A stretch of 64,000 bases of DNA. It comes from CAWCJL01 sp963795775. GTDB lineage: Bacteria; Acidobacteriota; Terriglobia; Terriglobales; Acidobacteriaceae. Below, piece after piece: positions 45,141 to 54,852 of this stretch (the stretch's first letter is position 1; each line of letters opens with the position of its first letter). The stretch is taken from contig CAWCJL010000005.1 in the NCBI GenBank assembly GCA_963795775.1, positions 620,001 to 684,000 of the forward strand, given 5' to 3'. Made by a program: the position numbers and the translations under genes. Under the pieces are notes generated by a model. It had not been told where the DNA came from. It saw only the letters and a list, made by a program, of their open reading frames with translations, and did no database searches.

Positions 45141-47488
45141 GCTAAAGGCCCAATCGTCGGAATTTCGCCTTGTACAGGCCTGTAGTCGAAAATGACTTCG
45201 CAGCGCTGACCATTCGGGCGCTCGACGGCGATGTCGTTGTGTAAGCTGAGGTCCTCAATATAGGCTTCTCCGTCGTAGCCGACTGGGACGATCACACCGG
45301 TATTTCGGAAAGTGGCCGTACTGCCGACCGGTATCGGTTCGCCAGTTTTGTCGTCCGCGAGTCTGAGCAATGCGGCATGGCTGACCTTTACCGGAAACTT
45401 GACGACAACTCCGGACCGATCCTGCGGACGCACCTGGCGCGCCACAACGGACAGGGTAGAGTCCAGCGGCACGTCGGTCGGCTCGATCGTTAAGTGGTTG
45501 ACATCGAACGAACGCAAATCAGGTATCAGGAGTCGGCCTTTGGAGTTGGTGCTTCCGATCTCCCGATTCTCCTCGAATACGTGAACATGTTCCAATCCAC
45601 TCGTGTCGACAACCGCGAAGCTGTCGGAAATGGTGTTTGACGGGAATAGTGCTCCATCAACGAACGAAAGTGCTCCCTGCGATTCCATGACCACCGATGT
45701 CTGCTCACCGCTGTGGTCTACACCCGCTGAGAGTAGTCCCCAAGGGGATTTGTATTGAAAATCTGCGAACTGATGGGCGAAGCCCCCGCCGGAAACATAG
45801 GCCTGATACCCCCAATCTCCAGTCCTGGTCGCCGGACGTTGCGCCTGTATGCTGCTGTCGGCTGCGTCCGAGCCTTGGCTTACGGTCACTGAACTGCGTC
45901 TGCCAAATGGGATCGTAAGGGCGACGGCTACTCCGCCGTTGACACTCTGGCTAAACTCGTGAAACTCGGAGGCGCTGAGTAAGACGCGGTTTACCTGAAC
46001 CGAGTAGCTTGCCGACAATATCTGCGAGTGCTGCGGCACGCTGCCGAACCGTATCGCCTGATCTGGCGTGCGGATCTGATCGACGCCTGCGTAGGCGATA
46101 CCTAACGAACCTAGTCGCCCGAGTGTCAACCCGACGTTTCCGCTGACTTGCTGCCGTGGATGAGGGTCGCTGTTCATGGCCGCGAGGTCACGGAAATTGC
46201 CGGTCGCGAGCGCCGCAGTGCCGCCCATGCTGAATCGCCTACCGATTCGTTCCCCTCCAATCGAAAGTAGGGCCCCGGTATGAGCCGAACCATCGCTGCC
46301 GGCTATATCTACGCTCATCACACCGAGGTTATGGACGTTTACTACAGCACCGCCGCCGGCCATGAAGGCACTAGGGGTCGCTTCCGTGCTGGCCTCCACA
46401 GTCATTGTTGAGCTGAGACCTCTACGATAAGTGGCCGTAGCTGCGAAGGTCCCATACTCATTGCTCACCGAACCCCAGTTTTGTCGTACTGCTCCAGCTT
46501 GTACAGAAAACGCCTGTAAGCCCGGAGCCAATAGCGCAGAGCTGGCATAGAACGGCTCGCTTACCGTCGTTTGCTGCCCTAATGCGTTGGTCACGGTCAT
46601 CGAGATACTTCCCGCTCCAGTTACCACCGGGAGCTGGGGAACTTGGAACGGGCCTGGGTCGACCTGCTGCTGCGTCACGGCGTTTCCGTTTGTCAGAATC
46701 TCTACCGTGGACGGCACCGCAGCTGAGCCGCTGACTGAGGGTAACGGAAATGTTAGAAGATCAGGGCGCATGCTGAAATCTGAACGCACCTGGAACCCCG
46801 AGAGGTGGACCGGACGGGTCCAGCTCAGACCGCCTGTGATGAAATCTCCCAGGCTGTAGCGGCGCATATTAGCGGGGTTGGCGAACGTATATGTTGAGTC
46901 GAGGCGGACCAGAGTCTTGTCACCGGAGCTGTTCGAGTTCCGGCCCGTGTGAACCAGAAAGCCGGAACTGGCTACTCCCCGCGGCGAGAATGCCGTAAGG
47001 TCGAGCGAGGCATTGCCTTTGACTTGGCGACCGACAAGCGTAGTGACGACGTCGTAATTGAGCATCGCGCCAGTGCCGCTCTCGATCGCACCACTTGCGG
47101 CCGGCTTGTCATCCACCTGCAGCACTGTCGTCCTGCGGCGTTCGTCAGTGGCTGTGAGGTATAGGGTCATCGTTCTCTGATCGACATGCCAAGTCAGTCC
47201 CGGTAGGGTGGACAACCCGATCAGGTCATCAGGTTTGGCTTTTGGAGAGAGTGGATCCTGCACACCAAGATCACGCAGTTCGCTTCTCAGTGCAAGCAGA
47301 GTTCCGTCCCGAAGCGTAAACTCGCCGACTTTGCCGATCGCCTGGCCGTTTATCTGTACATCGAGCAGCAATAGCTGATCGGCCGCACTGGCCTGTTGAG
47401 AACAGACGAACAGCACAAGGAATAGGGCTGTTCCTGTGAGCCGGACCCGCCTGGCTATTCGCCGTGCTGCGTCAAGGAGTGCCGCCAA
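45122..47488 (-). CDS. Outer-membrane fimbrial usher (Csu-type)
   Basis: A 788-residue usher. The first ~34 residues form a basic signal peptide (TGTALFLVLFVCSQQASA). The periplasmic N-domain follows (LLLLDVQINGQAIGKVGEFT), then the barrel with many alternating strands, the family stretch GDFITGGLSWTRPVHLSGFQ and VPSTVEILTNGNAVTQQQVD, and PGPFQVPQLPVVTGAGSIS. The C-terminal domains contain DLRSFDVNHLTIEPTDVPLD and VVVKFPVKVSHAALL. It opens the pore through which chaperone-bound SCPU subunits are assembled. The reading frame is intact and a little shorter than classical PapC-type ushers, as usual for the Csu group. Confidence 0.92.
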   Translation of the reverse strand: MAALLDAARRIARRVRLTGTALFLVLFVCSQQASAADQLLLLDVQINGQAIGKVGEFTLRDGTLLALRSELRDLGVQDPLSPKAKPDDLIGLSTLPGLTWHVDQRTMTLYLTATDERRRTTVLQVDDKPAASGAIESGTGAMLNYDVVTTLVGRQVKGNASLDLTAFSPRGVASSGFLVHTGRNSNSSGDKTLVRLDSTYTFANPANMRRYSLGDFITGGLSWTRPVHLSGFQVRSDFSMRPDLLTFPLPSVSGSAAVPSTVEILTNGNAVTQQQVDPGPFQVPQLPVVTGAGSISMTVTNALGQQTTVSEPFYASSALLAPGLQAFSVQAGAVRQNWGSVSNEYGTFAATATYRRGLSSTMTVEASTEATPSAFMAGGGAVVNVHNLGVMSVDIAGSDGSAHTGALLSIGGERIGRRFSMGGTAALATGNFRDLAAMNSDPHPRQQVSGNVGLTLGRLGSLGIAYAGVDQIRTPDQAIRFGSVPQHSQILSASYSVQVNRVLLSASEFHEFSQSVNGGVAVALTIPFGRRSSVTVSQGSDAADSSIQAQRPATRTGDWGYQAYVSGGGFAHQFADFQYKSPWGLLSAGVDHSGEQTSVVMESQGALSFVDGALFPSNTISDSFAVVDTSGLEHVHVFEENREIGSTNSKGRLLIPDLRSFDVNHLTIEPTDVPLDSTLSVVARQVRPQDRSGVVVKFPVKVSHAALLRLADDKTGEPIPVGSTATFRNTGVIVPVGYDGEAYIEDLSLHNDIAVERPNGQRCEVIFDYRPVQGEIPTIGPLACQDEQ

Positions 47489-48230
47489 CCTGAACCTGCT
47501 GTTCGATGAGGCCGGCGTCTTCGTGGGCTACCATACGTAAGAATGAGCCCGGAGCCGAAGTGAAATCCCGCGTGGCCAAGGGCCAGCGCCGCGTTGCACC
47601 CGCCAGAACGTAGGGAGTGCTTGATACAGTCTTCAACTCGCGGCCATCCGTTGTCGAGAGCACGATGTTGCGGACGGCTTCATGGTGCCCGCCGTCATTG
47701 ACTGCGACAAGATAGGCCTGCCCGCCGTCTTGTTCGATATGGAATTTGACGTGCGCTAAGGTGCGAGTTGCCGGCTGAGCGAAGATGGGGATTGAAAGGC
47801 GGAGCACGACACGAACCGACCCCGGCTGGGCAGGAGGCGGAATCTGATCGAGCACGACTCGATAGGTGGCCTCTTGTGCTTCAGGCCGCTTGCGCAGCAC
47901 GATGCGGATGACCTGGGCGCCCCCAGCAGGAATGGTGGCGAGCGGGGGACTCACCATCACGGCGTCGGACCCGGTGAGCTCGTCGTCGCCACCGTGCTGC
48001 CCCCACGCGTAGGCGCGAATCTGGACTGAGGTTTCACTATCCCCATGATTCATCACCGTCATGGTGGTGGCTCCCTGTCCGGGCGACATTTGTATGTTGA
48101 CCGGGAGAACAGACAGGGCCTGGGCCTTCGCTGAATTGAAGGCCGGAATCAGGGCAAAGATGGATGCGAGCCCGATAACCGCTATCGTGCGATTCGATAG
48201 GGAAGCAGGCTTGATGGCCGTGGGCAGCAT
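47472..48230 (-). CDS. Periplasmic pilus chaperone (Csu/PapD-like)
   Basis: A 252-residue protein with a signal peptide (TIAVIGLASIFALIPAFNSA). Domain 1 shows the strands ALSVLPVNIQMSPGQGATTM and VSPPLATIPAGGAQVIRIVL, then YRVVLDQIPPPAQPG and LRLSIPIFAQP, the P-x-F motif that ends domain 1. Domain 2 follows to the C-terminus. It stabilises SCPU subunits by donor-strand complementation before delivery to the usher. The start overlaps the pilin stop (TAATG at 48230) and the stop overlaps the usher gene by 17 bp, so the genes are translationally coupled. Confidence 0.9.
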   Translation of the reverse strand: MLPTAIKPASLSNRTIAVIGLASIFALIPAFNSAKAQALSVLPVNIQMSPGQGATTMTVMNHGDSETSVQIRAYAWGQHGGDDELTGSDAVMVSPPLATIPAGGAQVIRIVLRKRPEAQEATYRVVLDQIPPPAQPGSVRVVLRLSIPIFAQPATRTLAHVKFHIEQDGGQAYLVAVNDGGHHEAVRNIVLSTTDGRELKTVSSTPYVLAGATRRWPLATRDFTSAPGSFLRMVAHEDAGLIEQQVQVGGTP

Positions 48231-48736
48231 TAGTACGTGACCGTCGCGGTGATGGTGTCGCTGTACGCGCCCGGAGCGACATACTGCCCCGCGGGCAACT
48301 GTCCGTAAATAGTGATCGCCTGGGCCGAGCCATTGCCGGTTCCGGTCACCGTATCAGTCCCGACTGTCGCCCCCCAGTTGATACTCCGCGCGGAGTCCTG
48401 ATACATGGCGTACGATAATACGGCTGATGCTGGACCAGTCATCTTCCGGGTGGTCACGGTAGCGCCTGTGGCCAGCCCGGCGCTGAGGCCAACGTTGTAC
48501 GGCGTAGTGTTGGTACAGGTGACAGAAACCGTGGATGTAGTACTCGCTGCGACACCCGTGTAGGTGCCAAACGCAAGCGGTGTAGCTGCGACTAGGCAGG
48601 TGGCCTGAACAGTCGCGCTGACGGCAAAGGTTGTGGTGGCGGTAGATGCACCGGCACGTGCTGTCGTCAGAGCGAGCGATGCCAGTGCTAGGACGGCCAT
48701 CGAAAACGACGCTTTAGAGGGGAAACAGAGCTTCAT
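48230..48736 (-). CDS. SCPU-domain major pilin of the chaperone-usher operon
   Basis: A 168-residue protein starting at the ATG at 48736 (MKLCFPSKASFSMAVLALAS), with an aaggag-like site upstream (revcomp of aactccttg); the frame is open further upstream but is not protein-like there. The signal peptide ends near TARAGAS. The single SCPU domain has FAVSATVQATCLVAATPLAF, GTYTGVAAS, TTRKMTGPASAVLSYAMYQD and GQYVAPGAYSDTITATVTY. It is the first gene of the operon and the likely polymerising subunit. Confidence 0.9.
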   Translation of the reverse strand: MKLCFPSKASFSMAVLALASLALTTARAGASTATTTFAVSATVQATCLVAATPLAFGTYTGVAASTTSTVSVTCTNTTPYNVGLSAGLATGATVTTRKMTGPASAVLSYAMYQDSARSINWGATVGTDTVTGTGNGSAQAITIYGQLPAGQYVAPGAYSDTITATVTY

Positions 48737-49959
48737 GCGATAACTCCTTGTGGGCAATGTTTTGGGTGAGATCAGGCCCGGGGTTAAAGTCAGGTTCGCT
48801 TCAGTGCAGATAATTCGCGTCCTGCCCTTGCGTTCGAGACTACGGGCGTTTGGAGCTGGAACGTATAGCACAGTCAGCGCAGCGAGATAACACAAAGGTC
48901 GCAGCACAGATCCGAAGTAATGGAAGACGTTCCCGGAACAGGCTCTTTCGTGCTCGGCCCATTGTCCCCTTTCGGAATGCAGAGCCGAAGCAAACGCATA
49001 GCCTGTCTCTGGAACATTGCCAAAACCCCAAGCGCAATTGAGAAAGGATTGGCACTGTCCTGAGAGCTTCGGGTTCTGTTCCGACGAGGTCCTTCCCATC
49101 TACGGAATCTCCTGGCTGTTTCATCTCCGCTCAGGCCATAAGCCCCGAGATCGCGAAAGTGGGGGCTGATCCTCCTTGAAGCACGGAGCCCACCAACCTT
49201 CGCGATGGCGATGGCGGGATACGCGTGCCTCTGCTGAGAACTGTCAACCCGGCCTGCTCGGCCAGCGGCAGCGGCAAAGATCAGACGGACCTATTCCCAC
49301 TGCCGCTGCGTTGACAGCATTGAGCCTGAATCATTCCGATCGAAGTCGGGGACGCTGAGCCAGTTTCCATCTATCCGCTGCGAGCGGTCCGGATTCGCCG
49401 TACCGGAGTGAAGCCCAGATGAGCTGGAAGATAAGATGAACCTGCTCTGGGATAACGTGGAGCCTTAAGCCGCGTACCAACGCCGGAGGACCTGCCAGGA
49501 ATGGCCCCTCCAGGATTGCTGACCTCTTCGGGCCTTCAGGACCCCCGTCGGTCTGAGCAAAGCTGAGAAGCATCGCATGTGACATTCCAAACGTCGATGT
49601 CACCGGGTGGGTGGCGCGCCTCATCGGATTTCTGGCGAATGCGGTCGTGCCATGTTCTTCGGCAATGCTCCGAGGTGGCCAGAGTGTCGGCAGCATAAAC
49701 AACCCAGACCGGCAGGGTATTTGTCCGGTTCAGGGACATGGCTCCATGTTCAGCGTCGCCGCGCGGATGCCGCGTAATCGGGACTGCTCTGCCCGTCCCC
49801 AAAACGGGTCTCAGGAGGATTGCCCCGGAGAGACCAATTCTGGAAACCATAGTAACCTCTCCATATTACCGAAGGCGGATTGAGCTCTGAATGGCAAATC
49901 CAAGCGGCTCAAAAAGGCCGACAGCCTTTGAGATCTATTCATGAGGTGAGGGCGTGAAC
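48737..49959. other. Intergenic region upstream of the chaperone-usher operon
   Basis: It carries the operon's promoter, which I cannot place exactly. Plus- and minus-strand frames here have no motif or ribosome-binding site. Confidence 0.45.
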
Positions 49960-50337
49960 ATGCACTTCGCGGGAGAACTGATTCCCAGACTTCTGGTGGG
50001 CGTATACCTCGTCCTGTTCGGCCGTTCAGCATTCAGGAATGCCAAAGAATTCCTTGCACGCTGGGCAGGGTGGGTGCCCAACGCTCCTTGGTCATGGAAA
50101 ATCACGCGTTTTGTTGGCGGCCTGGGAATTTGGGCTGGAGGGCTCGTTCTTCTCTCTGGCCTCCGCGACAGCACAAAGCTTCGTGACTTCTTCGGACATT
50201 GGGTGCTCACCGCTTTGGTGGTCGGAGCAGGGGTTTTCGCTCTGTTTGCGTTGCCGAGCAGGGAAGATTCTGATGCAGTTAAATTGCGCAAGCACCGGAG
50301 CCACCATTCCGCCACTCGCCGTCGAAGGCTGGAGTAG
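49960..50337 (+). CDS. Small polytopic membrane protein
   Basis: The ATG at 49960 is favoured over the GTG at 49954 because the gagggcg site gives better spacing. The 125 residues contain three hydrophobic stretches (LIPRLLVGVYLVLFGRSAF, FVGGLGIWAGGLVLLSGLRD, WVLTALVVGAGVFALFALPS) and a basic, disordered tail (RKHRSHHSATRRRRLE). It is probably an inner-membrane protein with the tail in the cytoplasm. Family not recognised; the clean hydrophobic pattern and site support it as real. Confidence 0.6.
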   Translation: MHFAGELIPRLLVGVYLVLFGRSAFRNAKEFLARWAGWVPNAPWSWKITRFVGGLGIWAGGLVLLSGLRDSTKLRDFFGHWVLTALVVGAGVFALFALPSREDSDAVKLRKHRSHHSATRRRRLE

Positions 50338-51088
50338 CACCTCTAGCAATGCCTTGAGTGTGAAAACCTGAATGAACATTGGGGACGAACTACGGAAAGC
50401 AAACCGCGACACCCACGGGGATCTGATGCCACAGCAGTGCAGTACCCCAAGCTCCAGCAAGATGATGCAGGCGTGCGATTCTGACGCGGCCGCCCGAGCC
50501 AACTGTTCTGAAGCGAGCTAACCGTAAGGCAGTTCTAGCACCTGAGGTGCGCGAACGAAATCTCGCCCACCAAGCGGGGTACGAGTGCCCGGGCAGTTCT
50601 GGGCCGAAGAGGCATCCGAGCGTGAGTCACCGCTTGCCCGGTGGCTATAGCCTCAGGCAGGAGCCAACCATTTTAGGACAACTGCGTGAACGGCTAGTTA
50701 CCAGAAATCGCGACCACCGCACTAAAGAAGCGGGAGTTAGCAGGCGGGGTTCGCTAGACTCGGAGGCAACAGAGGAATATGGGCAACGCGCTGGTTCTCA
50801 ACGCCTGCTCCCTTGGGCACAATGGCACGTTGACTCTGGCACATGTAGCCATCTGGATCGATAAATACGCATCGAAGGGGTCAACCTGGTATTCTCAACG
50901 ACCGTAATTCCTGCTGGAAGCGATGATGAATACCGGGAAGGACCAGCCCGCGGACGACGACACCATGCCGTTGAATCCGTGGTCGCCTGACATTGTTAGC
51001 TTCATTGGTGCCGCTCAAACCCGGCAGCCCGGCGGTGATGACGGGATGAAGACAAGTTTCTAAGCTCTGTCGTACCACATGCCTTGGG
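50338..51088. other. Intergenic stretch, no supported gene
   Basis: Frames exist on both strands but lack motifs, hydrophobic patterning or sites. Nothing is supported. Confidence 0.45.
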
Positions 51089-51544
51089 ATGGCAAGAGGC
51101 CTTATGCTTCTCGATCCAATCGCTTCGATCTTACTGCACGAGCTGGCACACATCGGAACAGCTCTAAGCTTGAAAATCCCAATCAAGAAGATCGGGATCT
51201 CCTGGAAAGGCCCATACATCAGGAGGGAATCAGGCACTCCCGGAAAAAACCTCGCAATTACCTTAGCCGGACCATGCATGAACTTGGTTCTAGCGATTCT
51301 CCTGCGAACGGCCAATCCTGTCTTCGCACTGAATAATTTGGTGTTAGGTGTATCTAACCTCCTTCCAATACCATCTTCGGACGGGTACAGAGCTCTGCTC
51401 GTCCTTCGTCGAATGCGAGAAACTGAGCATACGCCTTCAGCAGAGTCAGAAGGGGGCGTCGTCGCGATGCATTGGGCAGGGGCACCCGAGAATGCAGACC
51501 CTGTGCCGGGGACTGTAGCTGATCGTCTCGAGGAGGCTGCGTGA
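51089..51544 (+). CDS. Minimal M50-family (site-2-protease-like) metallopeptidase
   Basis: A 151-residue frame; the ATG at 51104 has a slightly better upstream agagg site than the first ATG at 51089. The protein carries LLHELAHIGTALSL with the zinc-binding H-E-x-x-H, TLAGPCMNLVLAILL as the N-L core helix, and NLLPIPSSDGYRALLVL with the N-x-x-P-x4-D-G motif that supplies the third zinc ligand. These are the two signature motifs of M50 proteases, which cut substrates within the membrane. It lacks the PDZ domain and extra spans of larger members. The last ~50 residues are acidic and disordered. Confidence 0.75.
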   Translation: MARGLMLLDPIASILLHELAHIGTALSLKIPIKKIGISWKGPYIRRESGTPGKNLAITLAGPCMNLVLAILLRTANPVFALNNLVLGVSNLLPIPSSDGYRALLVLRRMRETEHTPSAESEGGVVAMHWAGAPENADPVPGTVADRLEEAA

Positions 51545-51702
51545 AGCTTACCGCTCTCGACCCATTTGGCTCTTGCGAGATGTCCGGCAGAGACGGCAAC
51601 GCGCTAGGGCGATGGTGATCCTTCTGTCGCCGGCCTCTGTTCTCTAACGCCGAGTCATTGAGGTCTGCCGTGCAGGGTCCGCTTGAGCAGTTGAGGGCCG
51701 AT

Positions 51703-51885
51703 TCAGGCATATCGAAATGATTGAGCCTCGCTGGCAAGCAAGGGAACCAGTTCTCCGAGCGTCGTTGGTTCGCCCCAGGACTCGCGGCAACATGCCCGCG
51801 TCGTTAGCTCGCCCCTAAACAGGCCAAAGTTGCTTGAGCAGACGGAGCAGGGGCACCGGTCCTGATGATATCGGCCCTGGGGCAT
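51703..51885 (-). CDS. Small Cys-rich protein
   Basis: The ATG at 51885 is preceded by aaggagtagta, a strong ribosome-binding site. The 60 residues begin MPQGRYHQDRCPCSVCSSNF, continue GLFRGELTTRACCRESWGE, and end SEAQSFRYA. The C-P-C-x2-C cluster and a later C-C pair suggest metal binding. No family is recognised. Confidence 0.45.
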   Translation of the reverse strand: MPQGRYHQDRCPCSVCSSNFGLFRGELTTRACCRESWGEPTTLGELVPLLASEAQSFRYA

Positions 51886-51918
51886 TACTACTCCTTCCTT
51901 TGCTCGTTCGTTCGGTCC

Positions 51919-51954
51919 CCAGTTCTGACTCACGACGCTCCGGGTCAGAACTGG
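51919..51954. other. 11-bp perfect inverted repeat
   Basis: ccagttctgac and gtcagaactgg face each other across a 14-nt loop just upstream of the small Cys-rich gene (on its strand). There is no T-tract, so it is not a terminator. An operator or an mRNA hairpin controlling that gene is possible. Confidence 0.5.
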
Positions 51955-52031
51955 CCGACTATCAACCGAAGACGATGCAGGTGCGGGGGATTCGCATGAT
52001 CCCAAATCCCCCGTAGGCCATAATCCATTAC

Positions 52032-53681
52032 CTACTTAGCACTCAAGGGCATAGGCGGCATGCAGCCAAGTGCGCCTAGTGTAACCGGTACCCAACCAGA
52101 ATGGCCGTCAAGTCCGGTAGAGCTTTGCCAGTCTGAAAAGCTTTCGTGCTTGTAACCGGGGACCATGAAGGCGGCTGGCTTGTAAGGATCGAACCATTGA
52201 TTGCCGTCCGATACCAAAGTGGTGACGAATTGCGACCAGGTCGCGGAGTTCACATAAGTACCAATGGCGTTTTGATTGGGAGAACTCCAATCTTCGATGA
52301 TATTGCTGGTCAGCGAAATGTTGGAGGTCGTGATGTTGTGGTACTCCCCTGTCTCCCAGTCAGTGAAGCTCCTTCCACGATCTGGACCCGCAATATAAAT
52401 CTGTGCCTGACTATTTGCGCTGCTCGTTCCCGTCCCGCTGTTGTCGAACAGCTTGCTGTTGGTGAGGGAGAAGGAACGAGAACTGTTGAGGTTCACGCCG
52501 ATATCGCCATAGCAGAGTACGGAATTAGTCATCGTAATGGGGCCATAGTTCAATTCGACCTGAAGATTGGCTACGCGATTGCCGGTGAGCGTCGCATGGC
52601 TTACCGTGATATCACGGTTGTCCGTGTCGAACCAGAGCCCCTGCGCTGCATTGTTGAGGGACGTGAAAGAGCTGACGGTACCGCCGTGCTGCTGCCAGAA
52701 CTTCGCTCCCCCCATCCCCCAGTCATAAAATGCGCCCGCCGCACCGCGCCAATTATTGCTGTCCGTCTCCGAATTGGCAAAAGCTACGTTCTTCGAATGG
52801 GAAAACAGAATGCCAATGCCCCCATTGAAACTGCCAATGTAGTTCTGCACGGTTATCTCATGACTGTTGCCGACACCGAATCCACCCCAATTGTTAAAAG
52901 ACGCATTCACCTTGTCTACCAGGACATTGGAGCTATTCCAAATGAGCCCGCTCTCCTGGTTGAAACAGTTTGCAGCGTGCCTTAGCCCAATGCCACGCAG
53001 AACAAAGTTTGCACGTCCTGAAACGGTGAGCGTGTTATGCCGCGTCGCCACTTCTACCGTGGCGGTACTTAGATCCGTGCCGGAAGGTGGAGCAACGCGA
53101 AGCAAACTGTTTGTTTCATCTACAAGGAAGGTGCCAGGGCTCAGGAGCGAGGAATCCAGCACCTGGGTCAGAGGCCTCCCGTTGACAACGACGATCTCGC
53201 TGCGAAACACGATCGGCGGCATATAAGAGGGCCAGCCTGCCGGCAGAGTGCACGCGCCAAAGTGGTTGGTCCAGGCATGATCGAACACGATGCCGGAACC
53301 TTCATCTGTCCAGCCAGTATAGAGATCCGATGCCGCTATCGTAACCGTGCCTGGGGTGACCGCTTCCAGCGTGATCGGGGCGGATGTACGCCCCGCAGAC
53401 GGCCCTATGTAGGCGGACTCGCGGTAGGTGCCTGGCAGCACTTCGACGCGGCTACCGAGACCTTTGTGATTGAAAGAAGTGTCCGCTCTGTTAAGCCCCG
53501 CCTGCACGGTGCGGAGCGGCGCGCTCTGGGTGCCGGGATTGCTGTCTTGCCCGTGGACTGCATCGACGTAGATGTAATTGGCGTTGCTTTCGGCTACATT
53601 TGCCTGCGCATGAGCGCTTTCACAAGACAGGGCAAGTGTGGCAGCTGAGAGTGCAAGGGCAGTAAGACCTATTAGTCGCAT
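52032..53681 (-). CDS. Secreted right-handed beta-helix protein (paralogue of 39947-41911)
   Basis: The ATG at 53681 (MRLIGLTALALSAATLALSC) follows gaggagtacatt and opens a signal peptide ending AHAQA. The 549 residues track the protein at 39947 almost throughout: YVDAVHGQDSNPGTQSAPLR, VEVLPGTYRES, APITLEAVTPGTVTIAASDL, YTGWTDEGSGIVFDHAWTNH and repeated N-rich coils. The two are diverged duplicates. This one ends after the coil region without the Ig-like C-terminal domain. Both probably act outside the cell on polysaccharide or in adhesion; no catalytic residues can be named. Confidence 0.82.
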   Translation of the reverse strand: MRLIGLTALALSAATLALSCESAHAQANVAESNANYIYVDAVHGQDSNPGTQSAPLRTVQAGLNRADTSFNHKGLGSRVEVLPGTYRESAYIGPSAGRTSAPITLEAVTPGTVTIAASDLYTGWTDEGSGIVFDHAWTNHFGACTLPAGWPSYMPPIVFRSEIVVVNGRPLTQVLDSSLLSPGTFLVDETNSLLRVAPPSGTDLSTATVEVATRHNTLTVSGRANFVLRGIGLRHAANCFNQESGLIWNSSNVLVDKVNASFNNWGGFGVGNSHEITVQNYIGSFNGGIGILFSHSKNVAFANSETDSNNWRGAAGAFYDWGMGGAKFWQQHGGTVSSFTSLNNAAQGLWFDTDNRDITVSHATLTGNRVANLQVELNYGPITMTNSVLCYGDIGVNLNSSRSFSLTNSKLFDNSGTGTSSANSQAQIYIAGPDRGRSFTDWETGEYHNITTSNISLTSNIIEDWSSPNQNAIGTYVNSATWSQFVTTLVSDGNQWFDPYKPAAFMVPGYKHESFSDWQSSTGLDGHSGWVPVTLGALGCMPPMPLSAK

Positions 53682-54852
53682 AATGTACTCCTCAAACGCA
53701 AATGGCGAGAATCTCGAGCTGCGAGACTAGCCCGGCTGAGTAGATGTGAGCTGTCGAACAAGCCGGGATAAGTGTTCTGAGTGTGAAAGGATACGGGTGA
53801 AAATGGCACTCCTCGAACGTGCTATCTGGCGCACCTGTTTCCCAGAATGGAACAGTGCGCTCCGTCGGCTAGTACGCCGCGTTCACGCTGTCGTCCTCTT
53901 AGTCGGTCGGTAGAACCTTCGAGTCCCACCCCGTCCACCATGAAAAGAGGTAGTTCGCCATCGCTGTCCCGACTCTCGGGACTGTGCCTATCTGTGCGGC
54001 CTCCTCCTTACGATGTGAGGCTGCTCGTGAAGAAAAGCGCCTAGATCGGCGCACGAGCGGTACCATCGTGAATTCAGCGGATGGGATACATCGCACCTAT
54101 TGAAGACCAGCTGGCGGCGCGCCGGGAAGAAGGAAGGCCGTTCGAGTGTGGACCGCGTCCGCACACCGCTCGCCCGAGTGCAGGCAAATATGGCCGAGCA
54201 TCTTCTGGAGCAAGGTGATATCAGTAGCAGTCCGTGTGCTTGGAAGGGCAGACATGCTGGCGAAAGCCGACTCACGGATGCGTATGTGTGGATCTGTAGC
54301 TTGCGAGCTCGGGGCCAACCTCGGCGTAAAGCACAGGCTGCAGGCGCCGATACGCGCTGCGATATCAGCACGCGCAAATAGGCGGAATACACGCCAGAGC
54401 AAACGCACCTTTCAGTCGGGTCGAATGGAACGACTGCGGGTTGGCTGAGGCGATCTCAGAACAGAAGTGCAAGGCTAGAGCTCGCGCACACCGAAAGCCG
54501 GACGGGCTGGGAAATGGAACAGCCACTCATTGGACCAGCCGCTCTGGTCGGCAGTCCTCCGGCTCAGCCCGCCGTAGCGCAATCCAAGCTGGGCACAACT
54601 CCTGTACCTGCTTCGTCGCGCACTGATGAAACTCTCCGCGACATGAGCAAGGGAAAGCTGCAAACCTGATGCACGCTGTCACGGAGAAGGACGGCGGCCC
54701 AGTGTCGGGGTGCCGGACCGCGAAGCCTTGCGGCTAACGCGCGGTCTATCATTTGTAGCGAACAATCAGGGTGCGGCAGTCTCGTCAACTGATGCCCTAC
54801 CCGTGCACGAACGGTTGGGTGTCAGGTAGTCGGCTGCCGCAGGTTTCCATCA
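53682..54852. other. Intergenic region, no supported gene
   Basis: Upstream region of the second beta-helix gene. Frames on both strands are short and motif-free. Confidence 0.45.

Noticed and set aside
48737..49099. N-terminal extension of the SCPU pilin frame
   Set aside because: The extension has no signal peptide or protein-like pattern, while the ATG at 48736 gives a clean signal sequence.
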